From: Mesorhizobium sp. 1M-11
GTDB lineage: Bacteria > Pseudomonadota > Alphaproteobacteria > Rhizobiales > Rhizobiaceae
Assembly: GCF_001303895.1 (NCBI RefSeq)
Contig: NZ_LJSD01000075.1
Location: 131,501 to 195,500, forward strand
DNA length: 64,000 bases
Direction: 5' to 3'
The stretch's first letter is position 1; every line of letters starts with the position of its first letter. Below, piece after piece: positions 19,041 through 28,771 of the stretch. The translations under genes were made by a program, and so were the position numbers. The notes below the pieces were generated by a model, which saw only the letters and a program-made list of their open reading frames with translations, was not told the DNA's origin and ran no database searches.

Positions 19041-19160
19041 GTTCCTTACCAATTTGCTCCGCTCGTTCGGCGGGATGATTTTGCCCCCTGCCCCATATAT
19101 GCTTTTCTATGTATGCGGATTGGCGGGTCAGGCAAACCGCAAAACAACGGAGGAGCGACG

Positions 19161-19352
19161 ATGGCGATCTTCGACGACGAACCCGTAAAGAAAGTACGCA
19201 CCCATGAGATCGGCCAGGATCTCGCGTTGCTTTCGGTGGGCGAACTCACCGAACGCATCGATCTCCTGCGCACCGAGATCGCACGGCTGGAGGCAGAGCT
19301 CGCACAGAAGGGCGCGACCAAGTCCGCCGCCGAGGCGCTGTTTCGCCGTTGA
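19161..19352 (+). CDS. DUF1192 family protein
   Basis: 63-aa soluble protein, MAIFDDEPVKKVRTHEIGQD onward, with the DUF1192 core LALLSVGELTERIDLLRTEI followed by a short coiled coil (ARLEAELAQKGATKSAAEAL). It is a conserved alphaproteobacterial family of unknown function. GGAGGAG precedes the ATG. It is divergent from the quinone oxidoreductase gene and is followed 88 bases later by an MFS gene on the same strand. Confidence 0.9.
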   Translation: MAIFDDEPVKKVRTHEIGQDLALLSVGELTERIDLLRTEIARLEAELAQKGATKSAAEALFRR

Positions 19353-19440
19353 TGGTCGCAAACGGCGGCACCATGCCGCCAAAATGCCTGAAAACATCGT
19401 CCCCACTGGCCTCGCCTGATTCGCGCACCGGACCGACCTG

Positions 19441-20685
19441 ATGTTCGCAGCCTACCGACCGATCCTGTCCCTGCTTCGTGGCACCGCGTTCTTGCTTGCC
19501 GCCTCCGGTCTGCATGGCCTGTTGCTGCCGTTGCGCGGCCAGGTCGAAGGGTTCTCCACCGCATCGCTCGGTCTGATGGGCACCGCCTGGGCGGGCGGCT
19601 TCGTCGCCGGCTGCTTCTTCGCGCCGCGTCTGGTGCGCCGCGCAGGCCATGTGCGGGCCTTCAGCACCTTTGCCTCGGTAGGCGCCATTATCGCACTGCT
19701 CACCGGCCTTCTGATCGACGAATATACCTGGATCGCACTGCGCGCCTTCACCGGTTTCACCATGGCCGGCGCCTTCATGGTCATCGAGAGCTGGCTGAAC
19801 GAGAAAGCCACCAATGAAAACCGTGGCACCGTCTTCGGTCTCTATATGATGGTCACCTATGCCTCGATCATGGGCGGTCAGATGATCGTGGCCGGTGGCG
19901 ACGTGAAATCGGCCTCGTTGTTCATGATCACCGGCATCTTCTTCTGCCTTTCGCTGATCCCGACCGCGGTCTCCAGCGCCTCGCACCCGAAACCGCTGCA
20001 GGATGTGAAGCTCGACCTGAAAGGCCTTTATTCCAACTCGCCGGTATCGGCGGTAGCCTGCGTGCTCATCGGCGTCGCCAACGGCGCATGGGGCACGCTG
20101 GGCGCGGTCTATGGCGCACGCATCGGCATTTCAACGGCGCAGATCGCGCTGATGATGAGCCTTGTCGTCGTGGCCGGCGCCGCCATGCAGATCCCGGCCG
20201 GACGCATCTCCGACCGCACCGACCGCCGCTATGTGCTGGCGGCGGCGGCCGTCGGGGCCGCCCTTTGCGCCCTCGTGATGTTCCTGTTCGAATTCCGCTC
20301 CGGCACACTGGTTATCATCTTCGCGGCCGCCTATGGCGCTTTCGCTTATACGCTCTATTCCATCGCCGTAGCCCACGCCAACGATCACGCTTCCCCCGAG
20401 GAATTCGTCAAGGTTTCCGGCGGGCTGCTGCTGCTCTACGGCTTCGGCACGATGATCGGGCCGCTGCTGGCGGCAGCCCTGATGGGTTGGATCCGACCGG
20501 AAGGGCTGTTCCTGGCAACGGCATTCGCGCATCTCGCCCTGGCCGGCTATACGGCGCTGCGCATCAGCCGCCGGGCACCGGTGCCGGTCGAGGAGCGCGA
20601 AGCCTTCAAGACCCAGCCGTCGGAGCGCGCGGTAACGCCGGAAGCGGTTCGTTTGGATCCTCGCACGAAACCTGAAACAACCTAA
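19441..20685 (+). CDS. MFS transporter, YcaD-like
   Basis: 414-aa inner-membrane protein with 12 predicted segments. The N-terminal half (LLPLRGQVEGFSTASLGLMG, AFMVIESWLNEKATNENRG) is characteristic of the YcaD-like subgroup of the major facilitator superfamily. The hydrophilic C-terminal tail is about 40 residues. The substrate is unknown. No ribosome binding site stands out, but the start fits the family. Confidence 0.88.
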   Translation: MFAAYRPILSLLRGTAFLLAASGLHGLLLPLRGQVEGFSTASLGLMGTAWAGGFVAGCFFAPRLVRRAGHVRAFSTFASVGAIIALLTGLLIDEYTWIALRAFTGFTMAGAFMVIESWLNEKATNENRGTVFGLYMMVTYASIMGGQMIVAGGDVKSASLFMITGIFFCLSLIPTAVSSASHPKPLQDVKLDLKGLYSNSPVSAVACVLIGVANGAWGTLGAVYGARIGISTAQIALMMSLVVVAGAAMQIPAGRISDRTDRRYVLAAAAVGAALCALVMFLFEFRSGTLVIIFAAAYGAFAYTLYSIAVAHANDHASPEEFVKVSGGLLLLYGFGTMIGPLLAAALMGWIRPEGLFLATAFAHLALAGYTALRISRRAPVPVEEREAFKTQPSERAVTPEAVRLDPRTKPETT

Positions 20686-20730
20686 ACGTTTCCTGTTGAG
20701 ATTTACTGCAACTTGCCTCACAAATGGGGC

Positions 20731-20994
20731 ATGATGCTTTCCGATGCTTTCGTCGCCATTGCTGATCCCAACCGGCGTTATCTTCTGGAAGAATTGAGAC
20801 GAGGTCCCAAAACAGTCAACGAGTTGGCCTCGGGCCTGCCCGTTTCCAGGCCTGCGGTTTCCCAGCATCTCAAGGTTTTGCTCGAGGCTGGCCTGGTCAG
20901 CGCCAAGGCCGATGGCACGAGGCGAATCTACGCCGTCGCCAATGGTGGCTTCTTCCGGCTCAACCTTTGGCTCGACCAGTTCTGGGAAGAGTGA
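20731..20994 (+). CDS. ArsR family winged-helix regulator
   Basis: 87-aa regulator of the ArsR type: FVAIADPNRRYLLEELRRGP, recognition helix VSRPAVSQHLKVLLEAGLVS, and wing GTRRIYAV. No metal-binding cysteines are visible, so it belongs to the non-metal group often paired with SRPBCC-type genes, though none is adjacent here. ATG 20731 (or 20734) is chosen; the longer frame begins with TTG. The target is unknown. Confidence 0.85.
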   Translation: MMLSDAFVAIADPNRRYLLEELRRGPKTVNELASGLPVSRPAVSQHLKVLLEAGLVSAKADGTRRIYAVANGGFFRLNLWLDQFWEE

Positions 20995-21073
20995 AACCAA
21001 GCCGAATACACGGGCCGCCAAGAACTTTGTAGCCGGAGGCCGTCCGGTTGCAGTTTTCACGGGCTTTTTTCTT

Positions 21074-21169
21074 TAGAGCGTTTCCGTTTTTCACGAAAAC
21101 GCTCTAACTCTTTGTTTTTACGCAATTCAGGACGGAAAACCGTTACGCATTTTTCCTGGAATTGCTCTA
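21074..21169. repeat. Bipartite palindromic repeat, copy 7
   Basis: 96 bp, module A first and shortened by about eight bases. The right end CTA, read on the minus strand, is the TAG stop codon of the alpha/beta hydrolase gene. Confidence 0.9.
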
Positions 21170-22021
21170 GGCTTCAACCGCCGTTCGGACGTGCTCCGCA
21201 ATGGCGTCGATCATGATTGGCCAGTCTTCACGGTGCAACTCATGCCCGCCACCGGACACTTCGACCAGCCGGCTACCCGGCACGGCCGACGCGAAGGCCC
21301 TGCCGTGTTCGACTGGAAAGATCGGGTCCGCGGTGCCGTGGATGACCAGAAGCGGCGCCGAGAGATCGCGAATGCTTTCGCTGGCAGTGCCATCCACCAG
21401 CATGAAATGATTGGTCGCACTCGCCAGGCCGCCTGCCCTGTCGTAGTCGCGGCTGACGAAGCCGCGCAGCCGAGCGGCATCGAACGGATGGGCCATGCTT
21501 GCCAGCATGCGGCTGTCCTCCACCATGAACTCGATCACCTGAGCCCTGTTCGACCAATCCACGTCGCCGCCGGTAGCCGAATGCGCCTGATAGGCGGCCG
21601 TCATTCCCGGAAGCTTCGACGTATCGATACCGATCGGTGACGTGCTGATCGTGGAAAGGGACGCAATGCGCGCCGGATATCGCAGCGCCAGCATCTGCGC
21701 GAGCATGCCGCCCATCGACATCCCAACGACATGCGCCTTGCCGACGTCATGGCCATCGAGCACGGCGACGGCGTCGTCAACCATATCGCCGAATGCATAG
21801 GTGGGTTTGCCTGGCGGATATTTGGTGGAAAGTCCGGTGTCGCGGTTGTCGTAGCGAACCACATGCAGCCCCTTTTCCGCCAGAGCCTGGCAGAAATCGT
21901 CCGGCCACCACAGCATCGAGGCCATGGCGCCCATGACCAGAAGCGCGGATGGGTTACGCTTCTCACCAAAGGTTTGCGTCGCAATCCGGACGTTGCCGGG
22001 ACGAGAAATCTCAAGCTGCAT
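21167..22021 (-). CDS. Alpha/beta hydrolase
   Basis: 284-aa hydrolase of the alpha/beta fold. The nucleophile elbow is VVGMSMGGMLAQ (GMSMG), the catalytic acid region is HGTADPIFPVEHG, and the histidine is in SGGGHELHRED. VVRYDNRDTGLSTKYPPG is typical of the DhaA/RdmC-like esterase group. The substrate is unknown. GGAGGG precedes the ATG at 22021. It is divergent from an HxlR regulator gene, with 91 bases between. The stop codon comes from repeat copy 7. Confidence 0.9.
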   Translation of the reverse strand: MQLEISRPGNVRIATQTFGEKRNPSALLVMGAMASMLWWPDDFCQALAEKGLHVVRYDNRDTGLSTKYPPGKPTYAFGDMVDDAVAVLDGHDVGKAHVVGMSMGGMLAQMLALRYPARIASLSTISTSPIGIDTSKLPGMTAAYQAHSATGGDVDWSNRAQVIEFMVEDSRMLASMAHPFDAARLRGFVSRDYDRAGGLASATNHFMLVDGTASESIRDLSAPLLVIHGTADPIFPVEHGRAFASAVPGSRLVEVSGGGHELHREDWPIMIDAIAEHVRTAVEA

Positions 22022-22047
22022 GCCACCCTCCAAACTGCTTGCATTTT

Positions 22048-22094
22048 GCAATTGGTTGAACCATAATAAAACCGATCCTATAATGCAACTGGTT
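22048..22094 (+). promoter_or_regulatory. Promoter with direct repeats between hydrolase and HxlR genes
   Basis: TTGAAC at 22056 and TATAAT at 22079 are 17 bases apart and point toward the HxlR gene. The direct repeats GCAATTGGTT (22048) and GCAACTGGTT (22085) bracket this promoter, 37 bases apart. They are likely operators for the HxlR protein acting on both divergent genes. Confidence 0.6.
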
Positions 22095-22112
22095 TTTTGG
22101 TGAGATGCATCC

Positions 22113-22625
22113 ATGACACTCGACCGCCGCTCCGGCTGCCCGATCAATCTTTCGCTGGAAGTCTTCGGCGATCGCTGGAGCCTCATCATCCTGCGCGATA
22201 TGATCTTCGGCGGCAGGCGGCATTTCCGGGAATTGCTGAACCATTCGATGGAAGGCATTGCCTCCAACATCCTCGCCGACCGGCTGAAGCGGCTGGTGGA
22301 ACTCGGCATGCTGACCAAGGCCGATGACCCGACCCACAAGCAGAAAGCAATCTACAGCCTGACCGAAATGTCGATCACGCTGGTGCCGATCATGGCGCAG
22401 CTCGGCGCATGGGGGCGTGTCTGGCTGCCTGTCACCGAGGACTTGTCCATCCGCGCGAAACTTCTGGAGGAAGGCGGCCCGTCCCTGTGGCAGGATTTCA
22501 TGGACGAACTGCGGTTCGAACATCTGGGTATCGGCACGCCCAAGCCCGCCGACGCCACGGTACGCGCCAAACTTCAAGCGGCCTATCAGGCTGTCGTCGA
22601 CGCACAGACGCGCAAGGCTTCCTAG
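22113..22625 (+). CDS. HxlR family transcriptional regulator
   Basis: 170-aa winged-helix regulator. RSGCPINLSLEVFGDRWSLI is the family opening, with the conserved cysteine, followed by RHFRELLNHSMEGIASNILADRL style helices. It probably represses itself and the divergent hydrolase gene. The TAG stop is the first three bases of repeat copy 8. Confidence 0.92.
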   Translation: MTLDRRSGCPINLSLEVFGDRWSLIILRDMIFGGRRHFRELLNHSMEGIASNILADRLKRLVELGMLTKADDPTHKQKAIYSLTEMSITLVPIMAQLGAWGRVWLPVTEDLSIRAKLLEEGGPSLWQDFMDELRFEHLGIGTPKPADATVRAKLQAAYQAVVDAQTRKAS

Positions 22626-22726
22626 AGCAATTCCAGGAAAAGTGCGTAGCGGTTTTCCGTCCGGAATTGCGTCAAAACAGAAGTTAGAGCGTTTCCGCGT
22701 TTCCATTGAAAAACGGAAACGCTTTA
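22623..22726. repeat. Bipartite palindromic repeat, copy 8
   Basis: 104 bp, module B first, starting at the HxlR stop codon. I see no gene between its end and the heme-binding-like gene at 22876. Confidence 0.92.
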
Positions 22727-22875
22727 GGCTCCACCAACCATTGCGGGACGTCGAAGCGGCGCGAAGCAGTTTCAAGCGGATGGCCGCTTGCCCGCAAAAT
22801 CTCCGGATTGGAAGATCGCAATGGCATCGGCAATCGTTGTGCCGAGCCATTCCGTTGACCGCAGGAGCGTCGTCT

Positions 22876-23307
22876 ATGACCAGTTTTCCGATCGACAAGG
22901 CCAATCAGATCATCGCCGGCGCTTTCGCCAAGGCAGCTGCATTGGAGCTGAAACCGCTTGGCGTGTCCGTTCTCGACGCCGGTGGCCACCTCGTTGCCTT
23001 CCAGCGCCAGGACGGCGCTTCCTTCCTGCGTCCGCAGATGTCCTCGGGCAAAGCCTATGCGGCGCTCTCGGTCGGCATGGGCGGTCGCCGCGTCGAGGCG
23101 ATCGCCAAGGAGCGGCCGCACCTGACGGCCGGCGTCTCGGATCTGTCGGGCGGCAAGGTCCTGCCAGTGGTCGGCGGCGTCCTGATCCGCGACAGCGCGG
23201 GCATGGTGATCGGCGCCGTCGGCATTTCAGGCGACACCTCCGACAATGACGAGATTGCCGCCATCGCCGGCATCGAAACGGCTGGCCTCGCCGCGGACGC
23301 CGGCTGA
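22876..23307 (+). CDS. GlcG/HbpS family heme-binding-like protein
   Basis: 143-aa protein of the GlcG/HbpS family (DUF336). It has the characteristic VSVLDAGGHLVAFQRQDGA and GGVLIRDSAGMVIGAVGISG motifs near the middle and C-terminus. Members bind heme or cobalamin-like cofactors or act as accessory proteins of glycolate-type operons. No signal peptide is visible, so it is probably cytosolic. GCAGGAG precedes the ATG. No partner gene is adjacent. Confidence 0.87.
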   Translation: MTSFPIDKANQIIAGAFAKAAALELKPLGVSVLDAGGHLVAFQRQDGASFLRPQMSSGKAYAALSVGMGGRRVEAIAKERPHLTAGVSDLSGGKVLPVVGGVLIRDSAGMVIGAVGISGDTSDNDEIAAIAGIETAGLAADAG

Positions 23308-23333
23308 ACAACCTCTCCCTCCGCACAAACACA

Positions 23334-23360
23334 AAAAGACCGGCCGGTGGCCGGTCTTTT
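23334..23360. terminator. Bidirectional terminator between heme-binding-like gene and rpmF
   Basis: A 12-bp stem AAAAGACCGGCC / GGCCGGTCTTTT with a three-base loop. It has A-runs and T-runs on both sides, so it serves both convergent genes. Confidence 0.9.
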
Positions 23361-23385
23361 CATTCGTCCCACAGAGGAGAGCTGC

Positions 23386-23568
23386 TTAGCTTTCCTTCGG
23401 CTCCAGGACCTGGCGGCCACGATACATGCCGGTCTTCAGGTCGACGTGGTGCGGGCGGCGCATTTCGCCGGAATTCTTGTCCTCGACATAGGTCGGGGCC
23501 TTCAGTGCGTCAGCAGAACGGCGCATGCCGCGCTTGGACGGGGAGGTTTTTCGTTTCGGCACAGCCAT
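23386..23568 (-). CDS. rpmF: 50S ribosomal protein L32
   Basis: 60-aa ribosomal protein bL32: [20 protein letters not shown] at the N-terminus, then [18 protein letters not shown]. It lacks the zinc-binding cysteines found in some L32 forms, as is usual in Alphaproteobacteria. It is transcribed alone, ending at a shared terminator. Confidence 0.98.
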   Translation of the reverse strand: MAVPKRKTSPSKRGMRRSADALKAPTYVEDKNSGEMRRPHHVDLKTGMYRGRQVLEPKES

Positions 23569-23812
23569 GGATATGCTCCATTCGATCGGTCAATGGCCCG
23601 CAACGCCCTCGTGAAAGGGCCGCGTACAGCCGAGTTCTAGAAGAAAGTGGCGTGCCTATACACGGCTGATCGCCTTTTGGCCAGTGTTGCCGCGACTTTT
23701 TTTGACCCGGCTCAGGCGATTTCGAAGAACTATCGCGTCTACCCGCCGATGGCCAGCCATTCGTCAAGCGAGACCTTGATCCAAGTTCAGTGGATAGCTC
23801 TTCGACGTCGCC

Positions 23813-24595
23813 TCAATTCACACAGCCGACATACGCGCCCGAACGCGATGCCCGGCGTTCGATCAACGAGGCCAGCCGCCTCAAGCCTGGGCCGGGTTTG
23901 CCGGGATCGCGCGTGATCGGATTGGGCAGGGCGACGGCCAGCAGCGCGGCCTGCCGGCGCGAAAGGTTCTTGGCGGAAACGCCGAAATGATAGCGCGCTG
24001 CCGCCTCGATGCCGTAGATGCCAGGCCCCCATTCCGCGATGTTGAGGTAGATTTCCATGATGCGCCGCTTCGACATCAGCGCGTCGAAATAGACCGCGAG
24101 CGGCAGCTCGATCACCTTGCGCACGGTGCCCAGCGGCCGTGACCATAAAAACAGGTTCTTCACCGTCTGCATGGTGATGGTCGAGGCGCCGCGCGTGATC
24201 TCGCCCGACATGGCATCGTCGACGACGCCTTTGAGCTCGCCCAGATCGACGCCTCTGTGGAAACAGAACTGGCCGTCCTCCGACATGATGACGGAGTTGG
24301 CCAGCACGGGCGCCACATCGTCGATCGATACCCAGCGCCGATCGTAGCCGGAGAAGGTGACGAGATCCTTCAGCATCAGTGTCGACACCGGATGCACGAA
24401 GGAAGGCATATAAAGAAAGGTCAGCACCGCCGGAACGATGGCCAGCACGATGGCAATACGCAACGCCCGCTGCAGCCAACCTCGGTAACCACCGCGTCTG
24501 CCCCTCGGTCGCGACGCCCTGTCCAACCCTTCGGTCTCGTGATCGATGATCGGCTCTGCCACCCGCCCAATCCAGTCACAGTTCCCCCTTCGCAT
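23813..24595 (-). CDS. mtgA: Monofunctional peptidoglycan glycosyltransferase
   Basis: 260-aa GT51 enzyme polymerising lipid II into glycan strands at the inner membrane. A single N-terminal membrane segment ([20 protein letters not shown]) is followed by the GT51 blocks: [13 protein letters not shown] with the catalytic glutamate, [35 protein letters not shown] and [14 protein letters not shown]. No transpeptidase domain follows. The ATG at 24595 is chosen without a strong ribosome binding site. The gene is divergent from ispA. Confidence 0.93.
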   Translation of the reverse strand: MRRGNCDWIGRVAEPIIDHETEGLDRASRPRGRRGGYRGWLQRALRIAIVLAIVPAVLTFLYMPSFVHPVSTLMLKDLVTFSGYDRRWVSIDDVAPVLANSVIMSEDGQFCFHRGVDLGELKGVVDDAMSGEITRGASTITMQTVKNLFLWSRPLGTVRKVIELPLAVYFDALMSKRRIMEIYLNIAEWGPGIYGIEAAARYHFGVSAKNLSRRQAALLAVALPNPITRDPGKPGPGLRRLASLIERRASRSGAYVGCVN

Positions 24596-24648
24596 AAAGG
24601 CGCTTGGCTTCTTGCGCAATGTCTGACTGTCGGCTACCGCTCGCCGCC

Positions 24649-25572
24649 ATGGCAATGGATACCGATATTCCCTTCGAGGCAGCCCTGCTTGTGCGCGCCG
24701 AACAGGTCGAGGCGCGGTTGCGCGCACTGCTCGATGGCCGGGCTCTGTCCGGGGAGATCGTTCGCCCACAGCGCCTGCTTTCGGCGATGCGCCATGGGGT
24801 CTTGAATGGCGGCAAGCGTCTGCGCCCCTTCCTCGTTCTGGAAAGTGCGGCATTGCTGGCCCCTGACCATGACGAAGCGCCGGCCCTGACCGTGGCCGCG
24901 ACGCTCGAATGCGTCCATTGCTATTCTCTTATCCACGATGATCTGCCGTGCATGGACGATGATGACCTGCGCCGCGGCCAGCCGACCGTCCACAAGGCTT
25001 TTGACGAGGCGACCGCGATTCTGGCCGGCGACGCATTGCTGACGCTTGCCTTCGATACATTGGCAGACGAAGCACTTGGCCTGCCTGCCGATCGCCGCGC
25101 CGCCCTGGTGCTGGCGCTGGCGCGCGCAGCCGGAGCCGGCGGCATGGTCGGTGGCCAGATGCTCGACATCGAGGCGGAGAAATCCGCTCCCGATGAGGCT
25201 GGCATCATCCGCCTGCAGGCGATGAAAACAGGCGCTCTGATCCGTTTCGCATGCGAGGCCGGCGCGATCCTGAGCGGTGCTTCCGCCACCGATCGCGAGA
25301 GGATGGCAGAGTTCGGCTCCGCCATCGGCCTTGCCTTTCAGCTTGCCGACGACCTCCTCGACCTGACTGCCGATGCCGGCACCATGGGCAAGGCCACGGG
25401 CAAGGACGCGGCCGCGGGCAAGGGCACGTTGGTTGCGCTGCACGGAGAAGCCTGGGCGCGAAAGCAGCTGAACGGTCTTGTTGGGCAGGCTCACGCATTG
25501 CTCGAGCCATTCGGCGAGCAGGCAGCGATGCTGAAGGCTGCAGCCAGCTTCGTGGCGGATCGAAACAGCTGA
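24649..25572 (+). CDS. ispA: Polyprenyl synthetase, probable farnesyl diphosphate synthase
   Basis: 307-aa prenyltransferase condensing isopentenyl diphosphate with allylic diphosphates. The first aspartate-rich motif is [17 protein letters not shown] and the second is [16 protein letters not shown] and MKTGALI are family signatures. Length and motifs fit FPP synthase, though GPP or GGPP products cannot be excluded. ATG 24649 is preferred over ATG 24619 on length. ispG, of the same pathway, lies 4 kb away on the other strand. Confidence 0.92.
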   Translation: MAMDTDIPFEAALLVRAEQVEARLRALLDGRALSGEIVRPQRLLSAMRHGVLNGGKRLRPFLVLESAALLAPDHDEAPALTVAATLECVHCYSLIHDDLPCMDDDDLRRGQPTVHKAFDEATAILAGDALLTLAFDTLADEALGLPADRRAALVLALARAAGAGGMVGGQMLDIEAEKSAPDEAGIIRLQAMKTGALIRFACEAGAILSGASATDRERMAEFGSAIGLAFQLADDLLDLTADAGTMGKATGKDAAAGKGTLVALHGEAWARKQLNGLVGQAHALLEPFGEQAAMLKAAASFVADRNS

Positions 25573-25663
25573 CTGGCTGCAGTCAATCAGCCGGAACGAA
25601 ATCTTAATGGTAATAGAGCGTAATCCCGGCCGTTAAAATGGCGCGTATGGGTTGGGGTTACGC

Positions 25664-27994
25664 ATGCCTGACTACACTTCCTTTATCCGGTCGATCCGGA
25701 TCCGTTACCTTTCCGGCTTGCTGATCCTGGCCATTGCGGTCACCGGCACCATCTTCGCCCTGAATCGCGCCGGCGCCTATCGCGCCGAGATCGATGTCCT
25801 GGGCGGCCATATCGTCAATTTCGCCCGCGATTTGAACAGTGCCACCGGTTTCGCCGAAACCGCAGTCAGTTCATGGCGGCCGGACACGAGCGCGGCACTC
25901 GCGGCATCCGCCAAAGATCACGCGCAGCGCCTCAAAGCCGGCATGGAGGCGCTCAGTGCCGAGATCGCCGCCATCACGCCCAAACTCTCGAAGCCAACCC
26001 AGGATGAACTCAACGCGGCTTCCGTCAACGGCTATCTGCTGTGGTCCGCGCGTGACATCCTGCGCAATTTCGACCTGATGATTGCGGCGACACGCGCCCA
26101 GGATTGGAATTACCGGGAAATCCGCAACCAGAACGACCTGTTCGCGCAGCCGATGCTGGCGCGTGCCCGCACCGCGATGGATGTCGAGCGTCGCATGGCC
26201 GAAACCCGCAGCGACAGGTTGCTGTTGTGGGCGAGCCTGTCGCTTTGCGCCGCCCTGATCGTGGTCGCCATCTGGATCTTCCGCCCGATGGAAAAGGCGA
26301 TTCGCCGAGCCTTCGCCGAGACGGCGGAATCTCTGTTCAAGGCAGAGGCTGCCGACCGTGCCAAATCGGAATTCCTGGCCAATATGAGCCATGAAATACG
26401 CACGCCGATGAACGGCGTGCTCGGCATGGCCGAACTGCTTGCCAAGACCGAGCTCAATCCACGCCAGAAAACCTTCACCGATGTCATCGTGAAGTCTGGC
26501 AATGCGCTGCTCACCATCATCAACGACATTCTCGACTTCTCCAAGATCAACGCCGGCCAGCTGACGCTCGACCCCGCCCCCTTCCGCCTCGCCGAGGCGG
26601 TCGAAGATGTCGCCACACTGGTTTCAGCCCGCGTCGCCGAGAAGAACCTGGAACTCATCGTGCGTGTCGACCCGCGCCTGCCGCATCATGTCGTCGGCGA
26701 TGTCGGCCGCTTCCGCCAGATCATCACCAACCTGCTCGGCAATGCCGTGAAATTCACCGAGAAAGGCCATGTGCTGGTCGACGTTTCCGGCGAGGTCGTG
26801 GACGATCATGTCCAGATGAAGGTCCGCGTCGAGGATACCGGCATCGGCATCCCGGCGGACAAGCTGCAGAGCGTGTTCGAGAAATTCGCTCAGGTGGATT
26901 CGTCCTCGACCCGCCGCCACGAAGGCACTGGACTGGGCTTGGCGATCGCTGCCCGCCTGGTCGATCTCATGGGTGGCCAGATCGGCGTCGAGAGCGAGAT
27001 CGGCCGCGGCTCGGTGTTCTGGTTCGCCGTCCCGCTTCCTATCCACCAGGCGACAGGCAATGAAGACATCGTGCCCGTCGACGTCACCGGCGCGCGCGTG
27101 CTCGTCATCGACGACAATCCGGTCAATCGCGAAATCCTGCTGGAACAGTTGCGCAGTTGGAGCTTCGACTGTGCGGCGGCCGAAAGCGGCGCGGTCGGCC
27201 TTGCCTTCCTCGATCGCGCTCATCAGCTCGGCGCATCGGTGGATTGCGTCATCCTCGACTACCAGATGCCCGGCATGAACGGCGCCGACGTCGCCAAGGC
27301 GATCGCCGCCGACAGTCGCCTCTCCTCGATCCCGGTCATCCTGCTCACCTCCGTCGACCAGGTCGATTTCGCCAAGTTGATCCTCGACTTCGGCATCGCC
27401 GCGCACCTCACCAAGCCGTCGCGTTCAGCCGTGCTTCTGGGGACAGTCATCTCCGTCATCCAGAAGGCCCGCAGCCAGGCCGGCAAAGCGCATTTCGTGC
27501 GCGAGCCGATCCATGTTGCCACACCGGCGCAACCGGCCTTCACGGTCATTCGCGGTACACCAGCCCCGCTGCCCAAGCCGGACGCATTGGCCAACCCCAC
27601 CCGCCCGATCGATATCCTGATCGCCGAGGACAACGAGGTGAACCAGATGGTCTTCGGGCAGATCCTGAACGGGCTGGGCTTGAGCTACCGTATCGCGGCC
27701 AACGGCCGCACAGCGGTCGAGATGTACAAGACGCTGAATCCCAAGCTGGTCCTCATGGATGTTTCGATGCCCGAATTGAACGGCTACGAGGCGACACGCG
27801 CCATCCGCACGATCGAAGCAGCCAACGGCACCCGCACGCCGATCATCGGGGTTACCGCACATGCCTTGAAGGGCGATCGCGATAAATGCATCGAGGCCGG
27901 CATGGACGACTATCTGGCCAAGCCGGTCTCGCCGGACCGGCTCGGCGCCAAGATCGGCACATGGCTCAGCGAAACGGTGGCCAAGACCGCCTGA
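25664..27994 (+). CDS. Hybrid sensor histidine kinase with two receiver domains
   Basis: 776-aa inner-membrane signalling protein. TM1 is about residues 17-38, a periplasmic helical sensor region about 39-185, and TM2 about 186-206. It has no HAMP or PAS. The HisKA phosphoacceptor is H243 in [15 protein letters not shown], and the HATPase part has [13 protein letters not shown] and GTGLGLAI. Receiver 1 has phospho-acceptor D532 ([10 protein letters not shown]) and a divergent C-terminus; receiver 2 has D699 ([10 protein letters not shown]) and a conserved KPVSPD. The ligand and output partner are unknown; no response regulator is adjacent. The ATG at 25664 follows the upstream TTG frame start. 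Confidence 0.93.
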   Translation: MPDYTSFIRSIRIRYLSGLLILAIAVTGTIFALNRAGAYRAEIDVLGGHIVNFARDLNSATGFAETAVSSWRPDTSAALAASAKDHAQRLKAGMEALSAEIAAITPKLSKPTQDELNAASVNGYLLWSARDILRNFDLMIAATRAQDWNYREIRNQNDLFAQPMLARARTAMDVERRMAETRSDRLLLWASLSLCAALIVVAIWIFRPMEKAIRRAFAETAESLFKAEAADRAKSEFLANMSHEIRTPMNGVLGMAELLAKTELNPRQKTFTDVIVKSGNALLTIINDILDFSKINAGQLTLDPAPFRLAEAVEDVATLVSARVAEKNLELIVRVDPRLPHHVVGDVGRFRQIITNLLGNAVKFTEKGHVLVDVSGEVVDDHVQMKVRVEDTGIGIPADKLQSVFEKFAQVDSSSTRRHEGTGLGLAIAARLVDLMGGQIGVESEIGRGSVFWFAVPLPIHQATGNEDIVPVDVTGARVLVIDDNPVNREILLEQLRSWSFDCAAAESGAVGLAFLDRAHQLGASVDCVILDYQMPGMNGADVAKAIAADSRLSSIPVILLTSVDQVDFAKLILDFGIAAHLTKPSRSAVLLGTVISVIQKARSQAGKAHFVREPIHVATPAQPAFTVIRGTPAPLPKPDALANPTRPIDILIAEDNEVNQMVFGQILNGLGLSYRIAANGRTAVEMYKTLNPKLVLMDVSMPELNGYEATRAIRTIEAANGTRTPIIGVTAHALKGDRDKCIEAGMDDYLAKPVSPDRLGAKIGTWLSETVAKTA

Positions 27995-28012
27995 GCCGAT
28001 TGCACCGGCCAG

Positions 28013-28771
28013 CTATCGAAGCCGGCCGAACGGGATGATCTCGCGCGAGGCCGGCGTCCAGGCACCGCCCTCCCAGTCGCCGAACCAGCTTTCGGCGACA
28101 AGACCTGTTGCTTCGATGCCTGCGGCAATTTCTTCCTTGGACGGAAAAGCGATCTTCGATTCTGCCGTCAGCATCTGGCCCGTTGCGGCGACCTCGTACC
28201 AGGTCCGATAGCTGACAACACCGTCCGCTTCCATGCGAGCATCGTACCAGCCCTTGACCATGCCGAAGCGTGGGTGGCTGACCATTTCTTCCGATCGCTC
28301 CGGAACCCAGTCGCGCCATGCTTCGACCACTGGATTGCGACTGTCGAAGACGAAATGTCCACCCGGCGCGAGATGCGCCGCGATGGTTCCGAGCACGGCC
28401 AGCTGGTCTTCCCGGGTCAGGAAGACCTGAAAGGCGTGACCGGTCAGGATGACGAGATCGAAGGTACGTCCGATCCTGATCGTGCGGGCATCGGCCTCGA
28501 CCCATTCCACGTGCTCGCCGCCCGGCCGCCGGCGAGCCACGTCGAGCATCGCGCCGGCTGGATCGACACCGACCACGGCACGACCGTCGGCGAATGCCGC
28601 AGCCAATTGTCCGGTGCCACAACCAAGATCGAGCACGGACTTCGCGTCGCCAGCCAATGCCAGGCAGCGCCTCAGTTCGGCATCGCCAGTGTTGACCAGG
28701 TCGTAGAAATCGACGAGGGCCGGATCGTTGTAGAGAAGATCAGCCGTCAAGTTCCGTCCGGCCCCGGTCAT
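28013..28771 (-). CDS. Class I SAM-dependent methyltransferase
   Basis: 252-aa methyltransferase. The SAM-binding motif I is VLDLGCGTGQLA, followed by VVGVDPAGAMLDVARRR (motif II) and HLAPGGHFVFDSRNPV (post III). The substrate is unknown. The start ATGA overlaps the stop codon of the transglycosylase gene, and GAGGAA precedes it, so translation is coupled. It is the last gene of the ispG operon. Confidence 0.92.
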   Translation of the reverse strand: MTGAGRNLTADLLYNDPALVDFYDLVNTGDAELRRCLALAGDAKSVLDLGCGTGQLAAAFADGRAVVGVDPAGAMLDVARRRPGGEHVEWVEADARTIRIGRTFDLVILTGHAFQVFLTREDQLAVLGTIAAHLAPGGHFVFDSRNPVVEAWRDWVPERSEEMVSHPRFGMVKGWYDARMEADGVVSYRTWYEVAATGQMLTAESKIAFPSKEEIAAGIEATGLVAESWFGDWEGGAWTPASREIIPFGRLR

